This document shows positions 56,446 through 64,000 of a stretch of 64,000 bases of DNA, in pieces. The number at the start of each line of letters is the position of its first letter. Position 1 is the first letter of the stretch. The DNA lies in contig JAFSUG010000001.1 in NCBI GenBank assembly GCA_017445385.1, positions 16,969-80,968 on the forward strand, in the 5' to 3' direction. The notes beneath the pieces are model-generated. The model saw only the letters and a program-made list of their open reading frames with translations, was not told the origin of the DNA and ran no database searches. A program made the translations under genes and the position numbers. Origin of the DNA: Oscillospiraceae bacterium (lineage in GTDB: Bacteria > Bacillota > Clostridia > Oscillospirales > Oscillospiraceae).

Positions 56446-56474
56446 TTGACTTTTTGCAAAATAAAAGATATAAT
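56446..56474 (+). promoter_or_regulatory. Promoter of rpsF-ssb-rpsR
   Basis: -35 TTGACT (56446-56451), 17-bp spacer, -10 TATAAT (56469-56474), close to consensus, as expected for ribosomal protein genes. Confidence 0.9.
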
Positions 56475-56479
56475 ATTCC

Positions 56480-56535
56480 AGCCTGTTTGAACAGGCTATC
56501 CTTGCCGGCGGTAGGGCGCCGGCCAATTGTCCAGA
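56480..56535 (+). promoter_or_regulatory. rpsF leader hairpins, possible S6:S18 autoregulatory site
   Basis: The leader forms GCCTGTT/AACAGGC and then a GCCGGCG/CGCCGGC hairpin just before the ribosome binding site. rpsF leaders in many bacteria bind the S6:S18 complex through a CCG-containing hairpin, and this is in the right place. The exact motif match is not certain. Confidence 0.5.
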
Positions 56536-56552
56536 AGGAGGTGCAAACGATC

Positions 56553-56849
56553 ATGGCAAAACTTTCCGAAAAGTACGAGGTTCTCTACATTATCGATCCT
56601 GCACAGGGTGAAGAGGAAATCCAGGCACTGATGGAGAAGGTCAAAGGCGTTGTGGAAGCGCACGGCACGCTCACCAGCGAGGAAGCGTGGGGCAACCGCA
56701 AGCTGGCTTATCCCATCAACGACCTGACCGAGGGCTACTACGTCTACCTGACTTGCGACGTGCAGCCTGATTTCCCGGCAGAGATGGACCGTATCTTCAA
56801 GATCACCGAAGGCATTCTGCGTTCGCTGATCACTGCGGTCGAAGCGTAA
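56553..56849 (+). CDS. rpsF: Ribosomal protein S6
   Basis: A 98-residue S6 (MAKLSEKYEVLYIIDPAQGE, then AYPINDLTEGYYVYLTCD), a small-subunit protein that binds 16S rRNA together with S18. AGAAGGAGG before ATG 56553 decides the start. First gene of the classic rpsF-ssb-rpsR operon. Confidence 0.97.
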   Translation: MAKLSEKYEVLYIIDPAQGEEEIQALMEKVKGVVEAHGTLTSEEAWGNRKLAYPINDLTEGYYVYLTCDVQPDFPAEMDRIFKITEGILRSLITAVEA

Positions 56850-56861
56850 GGAGGCGTTGAG

Positions 56862-57314
56862 ATGTTAAATCACATCATCCTTATGGGGCGCCTTACGCGC
56901 GATCCGGAGCTTCGCCATACGGGCAGCGGCGTAGCCGTTGCGTCGTTTTCCATCGCGGTAGACCGTGACTTCGGCAACCGCGAAACGGGCGAAAAGGAAA
57001 CCGATTTTATCGACATCGTGGCATGGCGCAATACGGCGGAATTCGTTTCCAAGTATTTCACCAAGGGCCGCATGGCGGTTGTTTCCGGCCGTCTCCAGAT
57101 CCGCAACTGGACGGATAAAGAGGGCAATAAGCGCCGCAGCGCAGAGGTTGTAGCCGATAACGTTTACTTCGGCGACAGCAAGCGCGATGGCGACAGCGCC
57201 GGCTCGTTCGGCGGCTACGCTCCGTTCCCGTCCGATACCGCGGCACCTGCCGCACCTGCTTCCGGCTCGGATTTTGCGATGCTGGAAGAGGACGACAGTC
57301 AGCTTCCGTTCTGA
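56862..57314 (+). CDS. ssb: Single-stranded DNA-binding protein
   Basis: A 150-residue SSB. The OB fold begins MLNHIILMGRLTRDPELRHT, with FSIAVDR and FIDIVAWRNTAEFVSKYFTK. A Pro/Ala/Ser-rich linker leads to the acidic C-terminal tip EDDSQLPF, which recruits replication and repair partners. It lies between the S6 and S18 genes. Confidence 0.97.
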   Translation: MLNHIILMGRLTRDPELRHTGSGVAVASFSIAVDRDFGNRETGEKETDFIDIVAWRNTAEFVSKYFTKGRMAVVSGRLQIRNWTDKEGNKRRSAEVVADNVYFGDSKRDGDSAGSFGGYAPFPSDTAAPAAPASGSDFAMLEEDDSQLPF

Positions 57315-57341
57315 CTGATTTCTTAAAGGAGGATTTCGGTT

Positions 57342-57581
57342 ATGATGATGAATACCGATAAGGCTCGCCCGCGCAAGCGCAAGAAAGTTTGCAGCTTCTG
57401 CGTTGATAAAGTCGAGCATGTGGATTACAAAGATACCGCGAAGCTTCGCCGTTATCTTTCCGAGCGCGGCAAGATTCTGCCCCGCCGTACCACCGGCACC
57501 TGCGCAGCGCATCAGCGCCAGCTGACTGTTGCGATCAAGCGCGCGCGCCACATTGCCCTGCTGCCCTACGTTGCAGAGTAA
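57342..57581 (+). CDS. rpsR: Ribosomal protein S18
   Basis: A 79-residue S18. [20 protein letters not shown] and [20 protein letters not shown] are the family blocks. It is the zinc-binding (C+) type: Cys17 and Cys20 plus the Cys and His of TCAAH. Three consecutive ATG codons follow GGAGG; the first is given here. Confidence 0.96.
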   Translation: MMMNTDKARPRKRKKVCSFCVDKVEHVDYKDTAKLRRYLSERGKILPRRTTGTCAAHQRQLTVAIKRARHIALLPYVAE

Positions 57582-57589
57582 TTTAACAG

Positions 57590-57660
57590 AAAAAACCGTC
57601 GCCGTTGGGCGGCGGTTTTTTGCGCCAAAAAAAGACGGATGCTTTGCATCCGTCTTTTTC
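57590..57660. terminator. Two terminators in tandem between rpsR and the solute-binding protein gene
   Basis: ACCGTCGCC/GGCGGCGGT with T6 (57590-57621) serves rpsR. A second A7/T5-flanked stem GACGGATGC/GCATCCGTC (57627-57660) works in both directions and serves the leftward gene. Confidence 0.9.
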
Positions 57661-57666
57661 CTTTGC

Positions 57667-59406
57667 TTATCGGCGGTCGTAGTTCGCCTGCGCGATGCGC
57701 AGCCAGGGATCGTAATAGCCGAGCGTTTCCAGCGAATGGAGGTAGCTTTCCCAATCACTGTCGCTGTTCGGGTCCCAAATGCCGTTGCAGAAGTTGGAAC
57801 GCGCGGTCATAATGAACTCGCTCAGCTCGCCGTTGACCTCATTCCATGCCTCGTCTTCTTCGTCGGTGTTTTTCAGCAGATAGAGAACTTCCTGGTTCAT
57901 GCCCATCTCATGGTAGTTTTTCACCTGCTGCTGCAGCTTTCCGTAGAGCGTGCCGGTATAGCTGCCGTCGGTTGTGTCAACAAGCTGCTGCCAGTACTGC
58001 TCGGAGGTCAGCACGTAATCGTGGCTCCACGTTTTGTTGTTTGCAACGTTCAGCGCGTTCGGGTCGAGTACCTTGATCCGTGCCGGACCGCCCAGCATGC
58101 CGGCAGCGCCGGTGGGATCGTCATAGTATTCCCAGTCCTCGCCGGGAACGCCCCAGCGCAGCCGCAGATACGATTCCGGCGACGACATGAAGTCCAGAAC
58201 GCGGAAGGCAAGCAGCGGATCATCGCAATCGCGCGTGATGAAGGTGTAGGCGTAGGTCATCGTGCACGAGAGCGGACCGTGGCCGCCCTTTTCCGTTGCC
58301 GGCTCCAGCAGCCGCAGCGCCTCATAGTCGTAAACGCTGTCGCCTCCAACCTCAAACCGCTCGCCCGGCGCCATAAAGATGCCAACCGTTTCGGGGTTTC
58401 CGTCCGTCGGGTTGATCAGCGACGTCAGCTCCGAAAGCGACTGCGTCCAGGTCAGCGGCGTGAGCAGCTGCTCATCAACGAGTTTTTTCAGGAATTTCAG
58501 CGCCTCGCGGTATTCCTCGGTATCGTAAGGCGAGGAAACAACGCCGTCGTTTACGATGTATTTATATTTGTCGTAGCAGAAGACGTATGCGTTGATTACG
58601 TATTGCAAAACGTTATACTGGCTGCTGCTTGCGCGGCCCGTCATCGGGATCTCGTCTCTGATGCCGTTGCCGTTGGGGTCCTGATCGCGGAACGCAACGA
58701 GGACGTTATATAGATCTTCAACCGTTTTCGGCTGCTCCATGCCGAGCTTCTCCAGCCATTTGCCGTTGATCCAGAGATGACCGTGCAGCTCGTCCGCTTC
58801 GCTGCTGTAGCAGTTCGGATAGCCGTAGACCGCGCCGGTCATGGGATCGGAGGCGCCGCTCATCATCAGATCAATAAACGGCGCGTATTTTTCGCCGGGG
58901 AAGTACAGCTCCGCCGCCTGGTGCATATAATATGCCTCGCTGTCCATATATTCCCGGAGGTCCAGGAAATATCCGTCGCGGCAGTATTCCTTCGCGGCTG
59001 CCTTCGTGATGCCGCTGCTGCCGCTGCCGATGCCGAGCAGAATATCCGGCAGCTCTTCGTTTGCCGCGATCATCAGCGAAACCTGCGTGCCGACGTCGCT
59101 CTTCGAGCCCGAGAACTGCACGAATTCGATCTTAACGCCCGTCTGCGCTTCGAGCCATTTTGTATAGGCGTTGTCATAGTAGTCCGTTACGTTTGCGCTT
59201 GTAATCAAGCCGATGCGGAGCGTTTTTTCCTCGCCCTCGGCAACAAGCGGCAGCTCGCCGCGGTAGTCGCTCGGGTGGGAGTAGAAGCCGTACTGCGCGT
59301 TTGCGGCGGTTTCCGCCGCGTCCGGTCCGGCGGTTGCGGTTTCGCCGCAGGCTGCCAGCCCAAGCGCCAAAACCAATGCGAGAAGTAATGCTGTGATTCG
59401 TTTCAC
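57667..59406 (-). CDS. Extracellular solute-binding lipoprotein (sugar/oligosaccharide ABC type), orphan
   Basis: A 579-residue solute-binding protein of the large LplA-like class. The lipoprotein signal ends LGLAAC with Cys20. The mature chain contains TLRIGLITSANVTDYYDNAY, LRIGLITSAN and many Trp/Tyr residues typical of carbohydrate binding; NGNGIRDEIP resembles a calcium-binding loop of this class. The start is GTG 59406 with AGAAGG upstream. No permease or ATPase gene is adjacent, so its partners must be elsewhere. It has a near-perfect promoter of its own. Confidence 0.9.
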   Translation of the reverse strand: MKRITALLLALVLALGLAACGETATAGPDAAETAANAQYGFYSHPSDYRGELPLVAEGEEKTLRIGLITSANVTDYYDNAYTKWLEAQTGVKIEFVQFSGSKSDVGTQVSLMIAANEELPDILLGIGSGSSGITKAAAKEYCRDGYFLDLREYMDSEAYYMHQAAELYFPGEKYAPFIDLMMSGASDPMTGAVYGYPNCYSSEADELHGHLWINGKWLEKLGMEQPKTVEDLYNVLVAFRDQDPNGNGIRDEIPMTGRASSSQYNVLQYVINAYVFCYDKYKYIVNDGVVSSPYDTEEYREALKFLKKLVDEQLLTPLTWTQSLSELTSLINPTDGNPETVGIFMAPGERFEVGGDSVYDYEALRLLEPATEKGGHGPLSCTMTYAYTFITRDCDDPLLAFRVLDFMSSPESYLRLRWGVPGEDWEYYDDPTGAAGMLGGPARIKVLDPNALNVANNKTWSHDYVLTSEQYWQQLVDTTDGSYTGTLYGKLQQQVKNYHEMGMNQEVLYLLKNTDEEDEAWNEVNGELSEFIMTARSNFCNGIWDPNSDSDWESYLHSLETLGYYDPWLRIAQANYDRR

Positions 59407-59473
59407 GCGATAGACCTTCTTTCCGTGGCTTTTTAGTGTGGCTGCGAAAACAGTTTTTTCACCGTATAAATAA

Positions 59474-59502
59474 ATTGTACCAAAGCAGCAGAGACTTGTC
59501 AA
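59474..59502 (-). promoter_or_regulatory. Promoter of the orphan solute-binding protein
   Basis: Minus-strand -35 TTGACA (59497-59502), 17-bp spacer, -10 TACAAT (59474-59479). Confidence 0.88.
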
Positions 59503-59529
59503 TGCGGCGTCATTTTGCCGCCAGAAATA

Positions 59530-59561
59530 AAAAACCACCGTTCCACAGAACGGTGGTTTTT
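59530..59561 (-). terminator. Terminator of the phosphofructokinase gene
   Basis: ACCACCGTTC/GAACGGTGGT stem with T5 to T6 on the minus strand, just after the stop codon. Confidence 0.88.
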
Positions 59562-59566
59562 GTGAT

Positions 59567-60805
59567 TCATTCCGCGAAAACTTTTTTCAGCTTGCAGAAG
59601 CGGGGCAGGCCGTTTTCTTTGACCATCGGGGTTTCGCCCTGGATCAGCGGCAGTGCGTAATCAACGAACGGCTGCAGAACGCCGTTGCCTTCCTTGTTGA
59701 TCCATTCGCGCGGGAACTTCTTTTCGAAGTTCGCAACCTCGTCGAGGTCAAACAGCTTCGGCTTGCAGACGTAGCCGCCCTCGCGTTCGCATTCGAAGCC
59801 GACCATCTTGCCGGTGATGCCGGAAACGGCGCTCTCAACGGCAACCTTGCCGGACATGAAGGATTCCTGAATATCGTTGCCGGATGCGCAGTGCGCAGCG
59901 CAGCGCTGCAGCAGGCTCAGCTCGATGCCGCGAACCTTTGCGCCGGTCTTTTCCTTCATAACGTTTGCCAGCATTGCGGCGAGACCGCCGAGCTGCGCAT
60001 GGCCGAAGCCGTCGGTTGCGGCGGTTTTTGCCTCGGAAACGAAGGAGCCGTCGGCATAGTGGATGCCCTCGGAAACGGCTACGATGCAGTTGCCGTTTTC
60101 TTTATAGCGCTGGGAAACCTCGGCAACGAACTTGTCCATGTCGAAATCAACTTCCGGCAGATAGATGAAGTCCGGACCTTCGCCCATGGCGTTTGCGAGC
60201 TGCGCGGCGGCGGTGAGCCAGCCGGCGTGACGGCCCATGCACTCGATCACGGTGATCATGCCGGTGTCATAGACCTGCGCGTCGCGGCAGACTTCCATGA
60301 TGGAGGTTGCGATATACTTTGCGGCGGAGGAGAAGCCGGGGCAGTGGTCGGTGCCGAAGAGGTCGTTATCGATGGTCTTGGGAACGCCCATCACCATGCA
60401 GTCGTAGCCGACCTTTGCCATGTAGCGGCTGACCTTTGCGCAGGTATCCATGGAGTCGTTGCCGCCGTTGTAGAAGAAGTAGCGGACGTCGTATTTCTTG
60501 AAGATTTCAAGAATGCGCTTGTAATCGGTATCGTCAACGTCGGGGTCGGCGATCTTGTAGCGGCAGGAGCCCAGCGCGGAAGACGGCGTATAGAGCAGTC
60601 TCTCCAGTTCCTTGGGGTCTTCCTCGTCCATAATGAGCAGGCGATCGTTCAGAACGCCCTTGATGCCGTGGTTTGCGCCGTAGACCTTCGTAATGTTTTC
60701 ATTTTCCAGCGCGGTTTTGATTACGCCGTAAGCGCTTGCGTTGATAACGGCGGAGGGGCCGCCGGACTGGCCGATAATGGCAGCGCCTTTCAGTGGTGTA
60801 TTCAT
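59567..60805 (-). CDS. pfp: Diphosphate-fructose-6-phosphate 1-phosphotransferase (PPi-type PFK)
   Basis: A 412-residue phosphofructokinase. GQSGGPSAVINAS (12-24) is the phosphate loop. GGNDSM (114-119) has Asp at the position that is Gly in ATP enzymes, and PKTIDND (142-148) has Lys in place of the ATP-type Gly; both indicate pyrophosphate as donor. MGRHAGWL binds fructose-6-phosphate. GGNDS is a small departure from the usual GGDDS. Start ATG 60805 has GGAGG. Divergent from the aldolase gene, so two successive glycolytic steps share one control region. Confidence 0.92.
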   Translation of the reverse strand: MNTPLKGAAIIGQSGGPSAVINASAYGVIKTALENENITKVYGANHGIKGVLNDRLLIMDEEDPKELERLLYTPSSALGSCRYKIADPDVDDTDYKRILEIFKKYDVRYFFYNGGNDSMDTCAKVSRYMAKVGYDCMVMGVPKTIDNDLFGTDHCPGFSSAAKYIATSIMEVCRDAQVYDTGMITVIECMGRHAGWLTAAAQLANAMGEGPDFIYLPEVDFDMDKFVAEVSQRYKENGNCIVAVSEGIHYADGSFVSEAKTAATDGFGHAQLGGLAAMLANVMKEKTGAKVRGIELSLLQRCAAHCASGNDIQESFMSGKVAVESAVSGITGKMVGFECEREGGYVCKPKLFDLDEVANFEKKFPREWINKEGNGVLQPFVDYALPLIQGETPMVKENGLPRFCKLKKVFAE

Positions 60806-60846
60806 GGTATTATCCTCCTTTTTGCAGATAAAACTCAACAAAACAT

Positions 60847-60875
60847 ACTATAGCATACTTTCCCGCTTTTGTAAA
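60847..60875 (-). promoter_or_regulatory. Promoter of the PPi-phosphofructokinase gene
   Basis: Minus-strand -35 TTTACA (60870-60875), 17-bp spacer, -10 TATAGT (60847-60852). Confidence 0.8.
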
Positions 60876-60883
60876 TTCCGTAC

Positions 60884-60912
60884 TTGCAAAATGTGTATGT
60901 ATTTGGTAAAAT
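60884..60912 (+). promoter_or_regulatory. Promoter of the aldolase gene
   Basis: -35 TTGCAA (60884-60889), 17-bp spacer, -10 TAAAAT (60907-60912), about 9 bp from the divergent promoter. Confidence 0.8.
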
Positions 60913-60950
60913 ATGTGCGGAAATTTTAATTCATAAAAGGAGTTGTTTTT

Positions 60951-61937
60951 ATGGCACTGGTTACAACAAAAGAAATGTTTGCGAAGGCCTATAACGGCGG
61001 CTATGCAATTGGCGCGTTCAACGTCAATAACATGGAGATCATCCAGGGCATCACCGAAGCTGCGATCGAAGAGCGCGCTCCGCTGATCCTGCAGGTCAGT
61101 AAGGGTGCTCGCAGCTACGCGAAGCACGTTTATCTGATGAAGCTGATCGAAGCAGCCGTTGAAGACGCCGAGCAGACCGCAGGCTTCGATCTGCCGATCG
61201 CTGTCCATCTGGACCATGGCGATAGCTTCGAGCTCTGCAAGAGCTGCATCGACGGCGGCTTTACCTCCGTCATGATCGATAAGAGCGGCGAATCGTTCGA
61301 AAAGAACATCGAGATCACCAAGCAGGTCGTTGAGTACGCGCACGACCACGGCGTTGTGGTTGAAGCGGAGCTCGGCACCCTCGCAGGTGTGGAAGACGAA
61401 GTCAACGTCTCCGCTGAGGATTCCTCCTATACCCGTCCCGAGGACGTTCAGGAATTCGTAGAGCGCACCGGCTGCGATTCTCTGGCAATCGCAATCGGCA
61501 CGTCCCACGGCGCATATAAGTTCACTGCCGCGCAGTGCACCCGCGATCCCGAAACCGGCAAGCTCGTTCCGCCTCCGCTGCGCTTCGACATTCTCGAAGA
61601 AGTCAGCAAGCGTCTGCCCGGCTTCCCGATCGTTCTGCATGGTTCTTCCAGCGTCCCGCAGGAATTCGTTGATAAGATCAACCGCTTCGGCGGCAAGATG
61701 CCCGATGCAGTCGGCATCCCCGAAGAGCAGCTCCGCGAGGCGGCAAAGATGTCCGTCTGCAAGATCAACATCGACTCCGACCTGCGCCTGGCGCTGACGG
61801 CTTGCATCCGCGAGCATTTCGCAGAGCATCCCGATCACTTCGATCCGCGCCAGTATCTGAAGCCCGGCCGCGAGGCGATCAAGGCGATGGTTCAGCATAA
61901 GCTGGTCAACGTCCTCGGCTGCAACGGCAAGGCGTAA
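60951..61937 (+). CDS. fba: Class II fructose-1,6-bisphosphate aldolase
   Basis: A 328-residue zinc-dependent aldolase, cleaving fructose-1,6-bisphosphate. It opens LVTTKEMFAKAYNGGYAIGA and FNVNNMEI. AVHLDHGDSFELC carries the zinc-site histidine and catalytic Asp, GTSHGAYKF the second site, and FPIVLHGSSSVP the third zinc ligand and phosphate loop. AAAAGGAG precedes the ATG. The codon pattern (many GCA/AAG/CTG, few rare codons) fits high expression. Confidence 0.96.
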   Translation: MALVTTKEMFAKAYNGGYAIGAFNVNNMEIIQGITEAAIEERAPLILQVSKGARSYAKHVYLMKLIEAAVEDAEQTAGFDLPIAVHLDHGDSFELCKSCIDGGFTSVMIDKSGESFEKNIEITKQVVEYAHDHGVVVEAELGTLAGVEDEVNVSAEDSSYTRPEDVQEFVERTGCDSLAIAIGTSHGAYKFTAAQCTRDPETGKLVPPPLRFDILEEVSKRLPGFPIVLHGSSSVPQEFVDKINRFGGKMPDAVGIPEEQLREAAKMSVCKINIDSDLRLALTACIREHFAEHPDHFDPRQYLKPGREAIKAMVQHKLVNVLGCNGKA

Positions 61938-61943
61938 AATACC

Positions 61944-61982
61944 AACAAAAAACCGAAGGCATTTGCCTTCGGTTTTTTGTTG
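61944..61982 (+). terminator. Aldolase terminator
   Basis: A 17-bp stem (61944-61960 with 61965-61981) with T6 tract, GAAGGC-ATTT-GCCTTC core. Confidence 0.92.
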
Positions 61983-62037
61983 CCCGCGTTTGTGCAACTT
62001 TTCTCCGTTTGATCGCAAAGGTGAAGGGGGAATCAAT

Positions 62038-62469
62038 ATGCAGCATACAGAAAACTATAATCTCAATCTTTTTGAGCCGGGCGATCCCGTTCTTGCGGAG
62101 AATTTCAATGAGAATACACGCAAGATCGAAAACGAACTGGTCAAACGGCTTCACAGCATTTCGTTCGAATACGTCGGAACGGGCGAAAGGCCAAAGGTGC
62201 TGTCGTTTCCGAGCAAGCCGCTTTTTGTGCTGCTGAACGGCGCGGGCCAGTACCATCGCAATGGAATCGCGCAATGGAACAATCCGTATATGCAGGTGCT
62301 GTATTGCTATAATGACGCGCAGATGCACCAGCAGATGCCGATTTCATGGGAAAAGAATGACGCGGAAAACACTTGGGAACTTCATATCTCTTACGGAAGA
62401 AGCGGCGGCACGACCGATGCGTTTAACGAGCAAGGTGAACACTTCACCTGCACGGCGTTTCTGGAATAA
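62038..62469 (+). CDS. Phage tail-fibre-like orphan protein
   Basis: A 143-residue protein. The first 35 residues (NYNLNLFEPGDPVLAENFNE, then NTRKIENEL) match the N-terminal attachment segment common in phage tail-fibre and tail-collar proteins; the rest is a beta-rich domain with many aromatic and Gln residues. No other phage gene is adjacent, and it has its own GAAGGGGG site and a strong terminator, so it is a solitary gene, not part of a prophage. Its present role is unknown. Confidence 0.72.
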   Translation: MQHTENYNLNLFEPGDPVLAENFNENTRKIENELVKRLHSISFEYVGTGERPKVLSFPSKPLFVLLNGAGQYHRNGIAQWNNPYMQVLYCYNDAQMHQQMPISWEKNDAENTWELHISYGRSGGTTDAFNEQGEHFTCTAFLE

Positions 62470-62490
62470 AAAACGATCTCCGAAATGTGC

Positions 62491-62533
62491 AAAGACAGGG
62501 GTATGGAAGCGCCCATACCCCTGTCTTTTTTTG
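62491..62533 (+). terminator. Terminator after the tail-like gene
   Basis: A 16-bp stem (62491-62506 with 62513-62528) followed by T7; A-rich on the other side, so it can also serve the convergent symporter gene. Confidence 0.92.
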
Positions 62534-62545
62534 GAATGGCGAAGC

Positions 62546-64000
62546 TTACAGCTTGTATTTCTCCAGATCCGCGGCAAGATTCTGCCGGAACGAGACACTT
62601 TGATGCTCTTTCACGTTCGTTAAGTAAGCGTGCGGATCGTAAACGTCCGATTCGCTCTCGATGATCGCAACGCCGATGTTGGAGCAGTGGTCGGAAATAC
62701 GCTCGTAGTTGGTGATCAGATCGTTGAAAACGAAGCCCTGCTGCAAGGTGCATTCGCCGCGCTGCAGCCGCTCAACGTGATTCATCTTCAGCTCATCGCA
62801 AAGCGTGTCGATGCATTCCTCAAGCGGCTCGATCCGAACGGCGGCAGTTTGATCGTTTTTCGTAAACGCGCGGACGGTCAGATCGAGAATGTCCACAACC
62901 GCCGCTGTAAGCACGTCCAGCTCGTGCAGCGCTTTATCCGAGAAATGAACGTCCTTTTCGCTGATTTCCTTGGCGCAGTCGGCAACGTTCAGCGCATGGT
63001 CGCTCAGCCGTTCAAAATCGCTGATCGCGTGGAGATATTCGGAAACTTTGCGGCTCAGGCTGCGCGGCATGTCTTTGCCGGTCAGCCGCATGAGATAGTT
63101 GCCGAGCTTATCCTCATAACGGTCAACGACCTGCTCCAGTGTCACAACTTTTTGGTAGTTTTCCTCCTCGTAGTAGCCGAGCAGCCCAAACGCGAGCTGC
63201 AAATTCAGCTCCGCCTTCTCTGCCATGGAGCAGATCGTCAGGCGGCACTGCTCAACCGCAACGGCGGGGTGCGCAAGGAAACGCTCTTCCAGGCGGTCGA
63301 TGTCCGCCGTGAGCGCCTCATCATCCGGGTCGGAGGGGATCAGCTTGCAAACAAGCCGATCCAGCAGCCCGATCGCCGGAGCAAGGATCAGCAGGTACGC
63401 AAAGCGGAACAGCGTGTTGACAAGCGCGATGCTGACCGGATCCATCGTCATATCCATAAAGGAGAAACGCAGCGCCGCGTTGAGCGCGTAGAACACAAGC
63501 CCGACAATCGCCGCGCCGAGCACGTTGATGATCAGATAGATCCATGCCGCGCGCTTGCCGTTCGTGTTTGCGCCGAGCGCCGAGAGCAGAACGGGAACCG
63601 CCGCGCCGATGCCGATGCCGAGAATGATCGGCAGCGCAACGCTGAAGGCGATCGCGCCCGTCATGGAAAGCGCCTGCAAAATACCGATCGCGGCGGACGC
63701 GCTCTGCAAAACCGCTGCCAGAACGATGCCGATTGCAATGCCGATCAGCGGATTGGAAAGCGATAAGATCGCCTCAATGAAAACGGGACTGTCGCGCAGG
63801 GGCGAAACGGCGGCGCTCATTGCCTGCATGCCGAACATCAAAACGGCAAAGCCAAGCAGAATGCTGCCGAAATCGCGCTGCTGCCGCTTCTTGCTGAACA
63901 TCAGCAGGATAATGCCGACCACGGCGACAACGCTTGTCAGCGTGGCGGTGCTGAGCAGCGATGCCCAGCCGCTGCCGCTCACGCTCGAAAGGCAGAGCAC
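62546..64000 (-). CDS. Na/phosphate symporter family protein with PhoU domain (5' truncated)
   Basis: The last 484 residues of a NptA/YjbB-type protein; the start lies beyond the window. The visible membrane part includes LQSASAAIGILQALSMTGAI, the QSS(A)-type signature of the second Na_Pi_cotrans repeat, and several further helices. The C-terminal third is a PhoU-like helical domain (SDFERLSDHALNVADCAKEI and NYERISDHCSNIGVAIIES, the two E-R-x-x-D-H metal-binding motifs). Such proteins export or import phosphate and regulate it. The full length would be about 540-580. Confidence 0.9.
   Translation of the reverse strand: MLCLSSVSGSGWASLLSTATLTSVVAVVGIILLMFSKKRQQRDFGSILLGFAVLMFGMQAMSAAVSPLRDSPVFIEAILSLSNPLIGIAIGIVLAAVLQSASAAIGILQALSMTGAIAFSVALPIILGIGIGAAVPVLLSALGANTNGKRAAWIYLIINVLGAAIVGLVFYALNAALRFSFMDMTMDPVSIALVNTLFRFAYLLILAPAIGLLDRLVCKLIPSDPDDEALTADIDRLEERFLAHPAVAVEQCRLTICSMAEKAELNLQLAFGLLGYYEEENYQKVVTLEQVVDRYEDKLGNYLMRLTGKDMPRSLSRKVSEYLHAISDFERLSDHALNVADCAKEISEKDVHFSDKALHELDVLTAAVVDILDLTVRAFTKNDQTAAVRIEPLEECIDTLCDELKMNHVERLQRGECTLQQGFVFNDLITNYERISDHCSNIGVAIIESESDVYDPHAYLTNVKEHQSVSFRQNLAADLEKYKL

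Noticed and set aside
1..64000. CRISPR arrays or cas genes
   Set aside because: No regularly spaced direct repeats and no Cas-like proteins were seen. The short repeats in the secreted proteins are coding repeats.

Overview
The window looks like chromosome from a spore-forming member of the Clostridia (Bacillota), most likely an Oscillospiraceae-type gut organism. The evidence is strong GGAGG-type ribosome binding sites, TTG..N17..TA promoters, a sporulation protein YtfJ/GerW, a SpoIIQ-like M23 protein, ScpA/ScpB, an IspH-ribosomal protein S1 fusion, a pyrophosphate-type phosphofructokinase, and moderately GC-rich housekeeping DNA. A few low-GC patches stand out as acquired DNA. Placement below class level is inference.

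Left part (1-30700). A truncated aroQ is followed by a flavoprotein/NnrE pair. A low-GC island (about 1600-3700) carries a retron: a reverse transcriptase with the retron hallmarks NAxxH and VTG, a 68-residue membrane protein just upstream, and a promoter-driven non-coding leader. Next come ssrA (tmRNA) with smpB close by, then a long leftward operon (RpiR regulator, BaiN-like flavoprotein, cmk, plsC, ispH-rpsA), and a second leftward operon (scpA, scpB, DUF2953, ytfJ, dacF-like, rluB). A rightward SOS-type unit holds an 89-residue unknown protein and dinB. The threonine pathway is split between a leftward hom-lysC-asd set and a rightward thrC-thrH pair. Two adjacent wrecked genes follow: a LarA/ECF-transporter chimera and a beta-glucosidase with an internal deletion. 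Then come a TIGR04255 protein, an aluminium-resistance/methionine-gamma-lyase-like enzyme, an EamA permease, and an amino-acid ABC transporter whose last gene is a DapF-fold racemase-like enzyme.

Centre (30700-51800). This is a roughly 15-kb rightward surface-polysaccharide locus of Wzx/Wzy type. It starts with a polyprenyl-phosphate sugar transferase. It includes a reductase-cytidylyltransferase fusion next to a CDP-glycerol-type phosphotransferase, four GT4 glycosyltransferases, an ABO-like GT6 enzyme, a flippase, a polymerase/ligase, O-acetyl/acyltransferases, a DUF6625 protein and a TupA-like ATP-grasp protein. A 1575-residue secreted phosphodiester-glycosidase-domain protein with C-terminal wall-binding-like repeats, and a small repeat lipoprotein, follow directly.

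Right part (51800-64000). This is mostly housekeeping: an ACT protein with a DUF1275 membrane protein, metG, the M23 protein, tRNA-Gly(CCC), rpsF-ssb-rpsR, an orphan solute-binding lipoprotein, divergent PPi-phosphofructokinase and class II aldolase genes, a phage-tail-like orphan and a truncated Na/phosphate symporter. Between the M23 gene and rpsF lie two families of intergenic palindromes, and a compact leftward structured RNA with its own promoter and terminator that I cannot assign with confidence (6S-like is the leading guess).

The most promising unusual system is the retron with its miniature membrane partner. Other items worth following are the unassigned structured RNA, the SOS-boxed dinB partner, the GT6 enzyme, the reductase-cytidylyltransferase fusion, and an internal Shine-Dalgarno that could release free ribosomal protein S1 from the IspH fusion.
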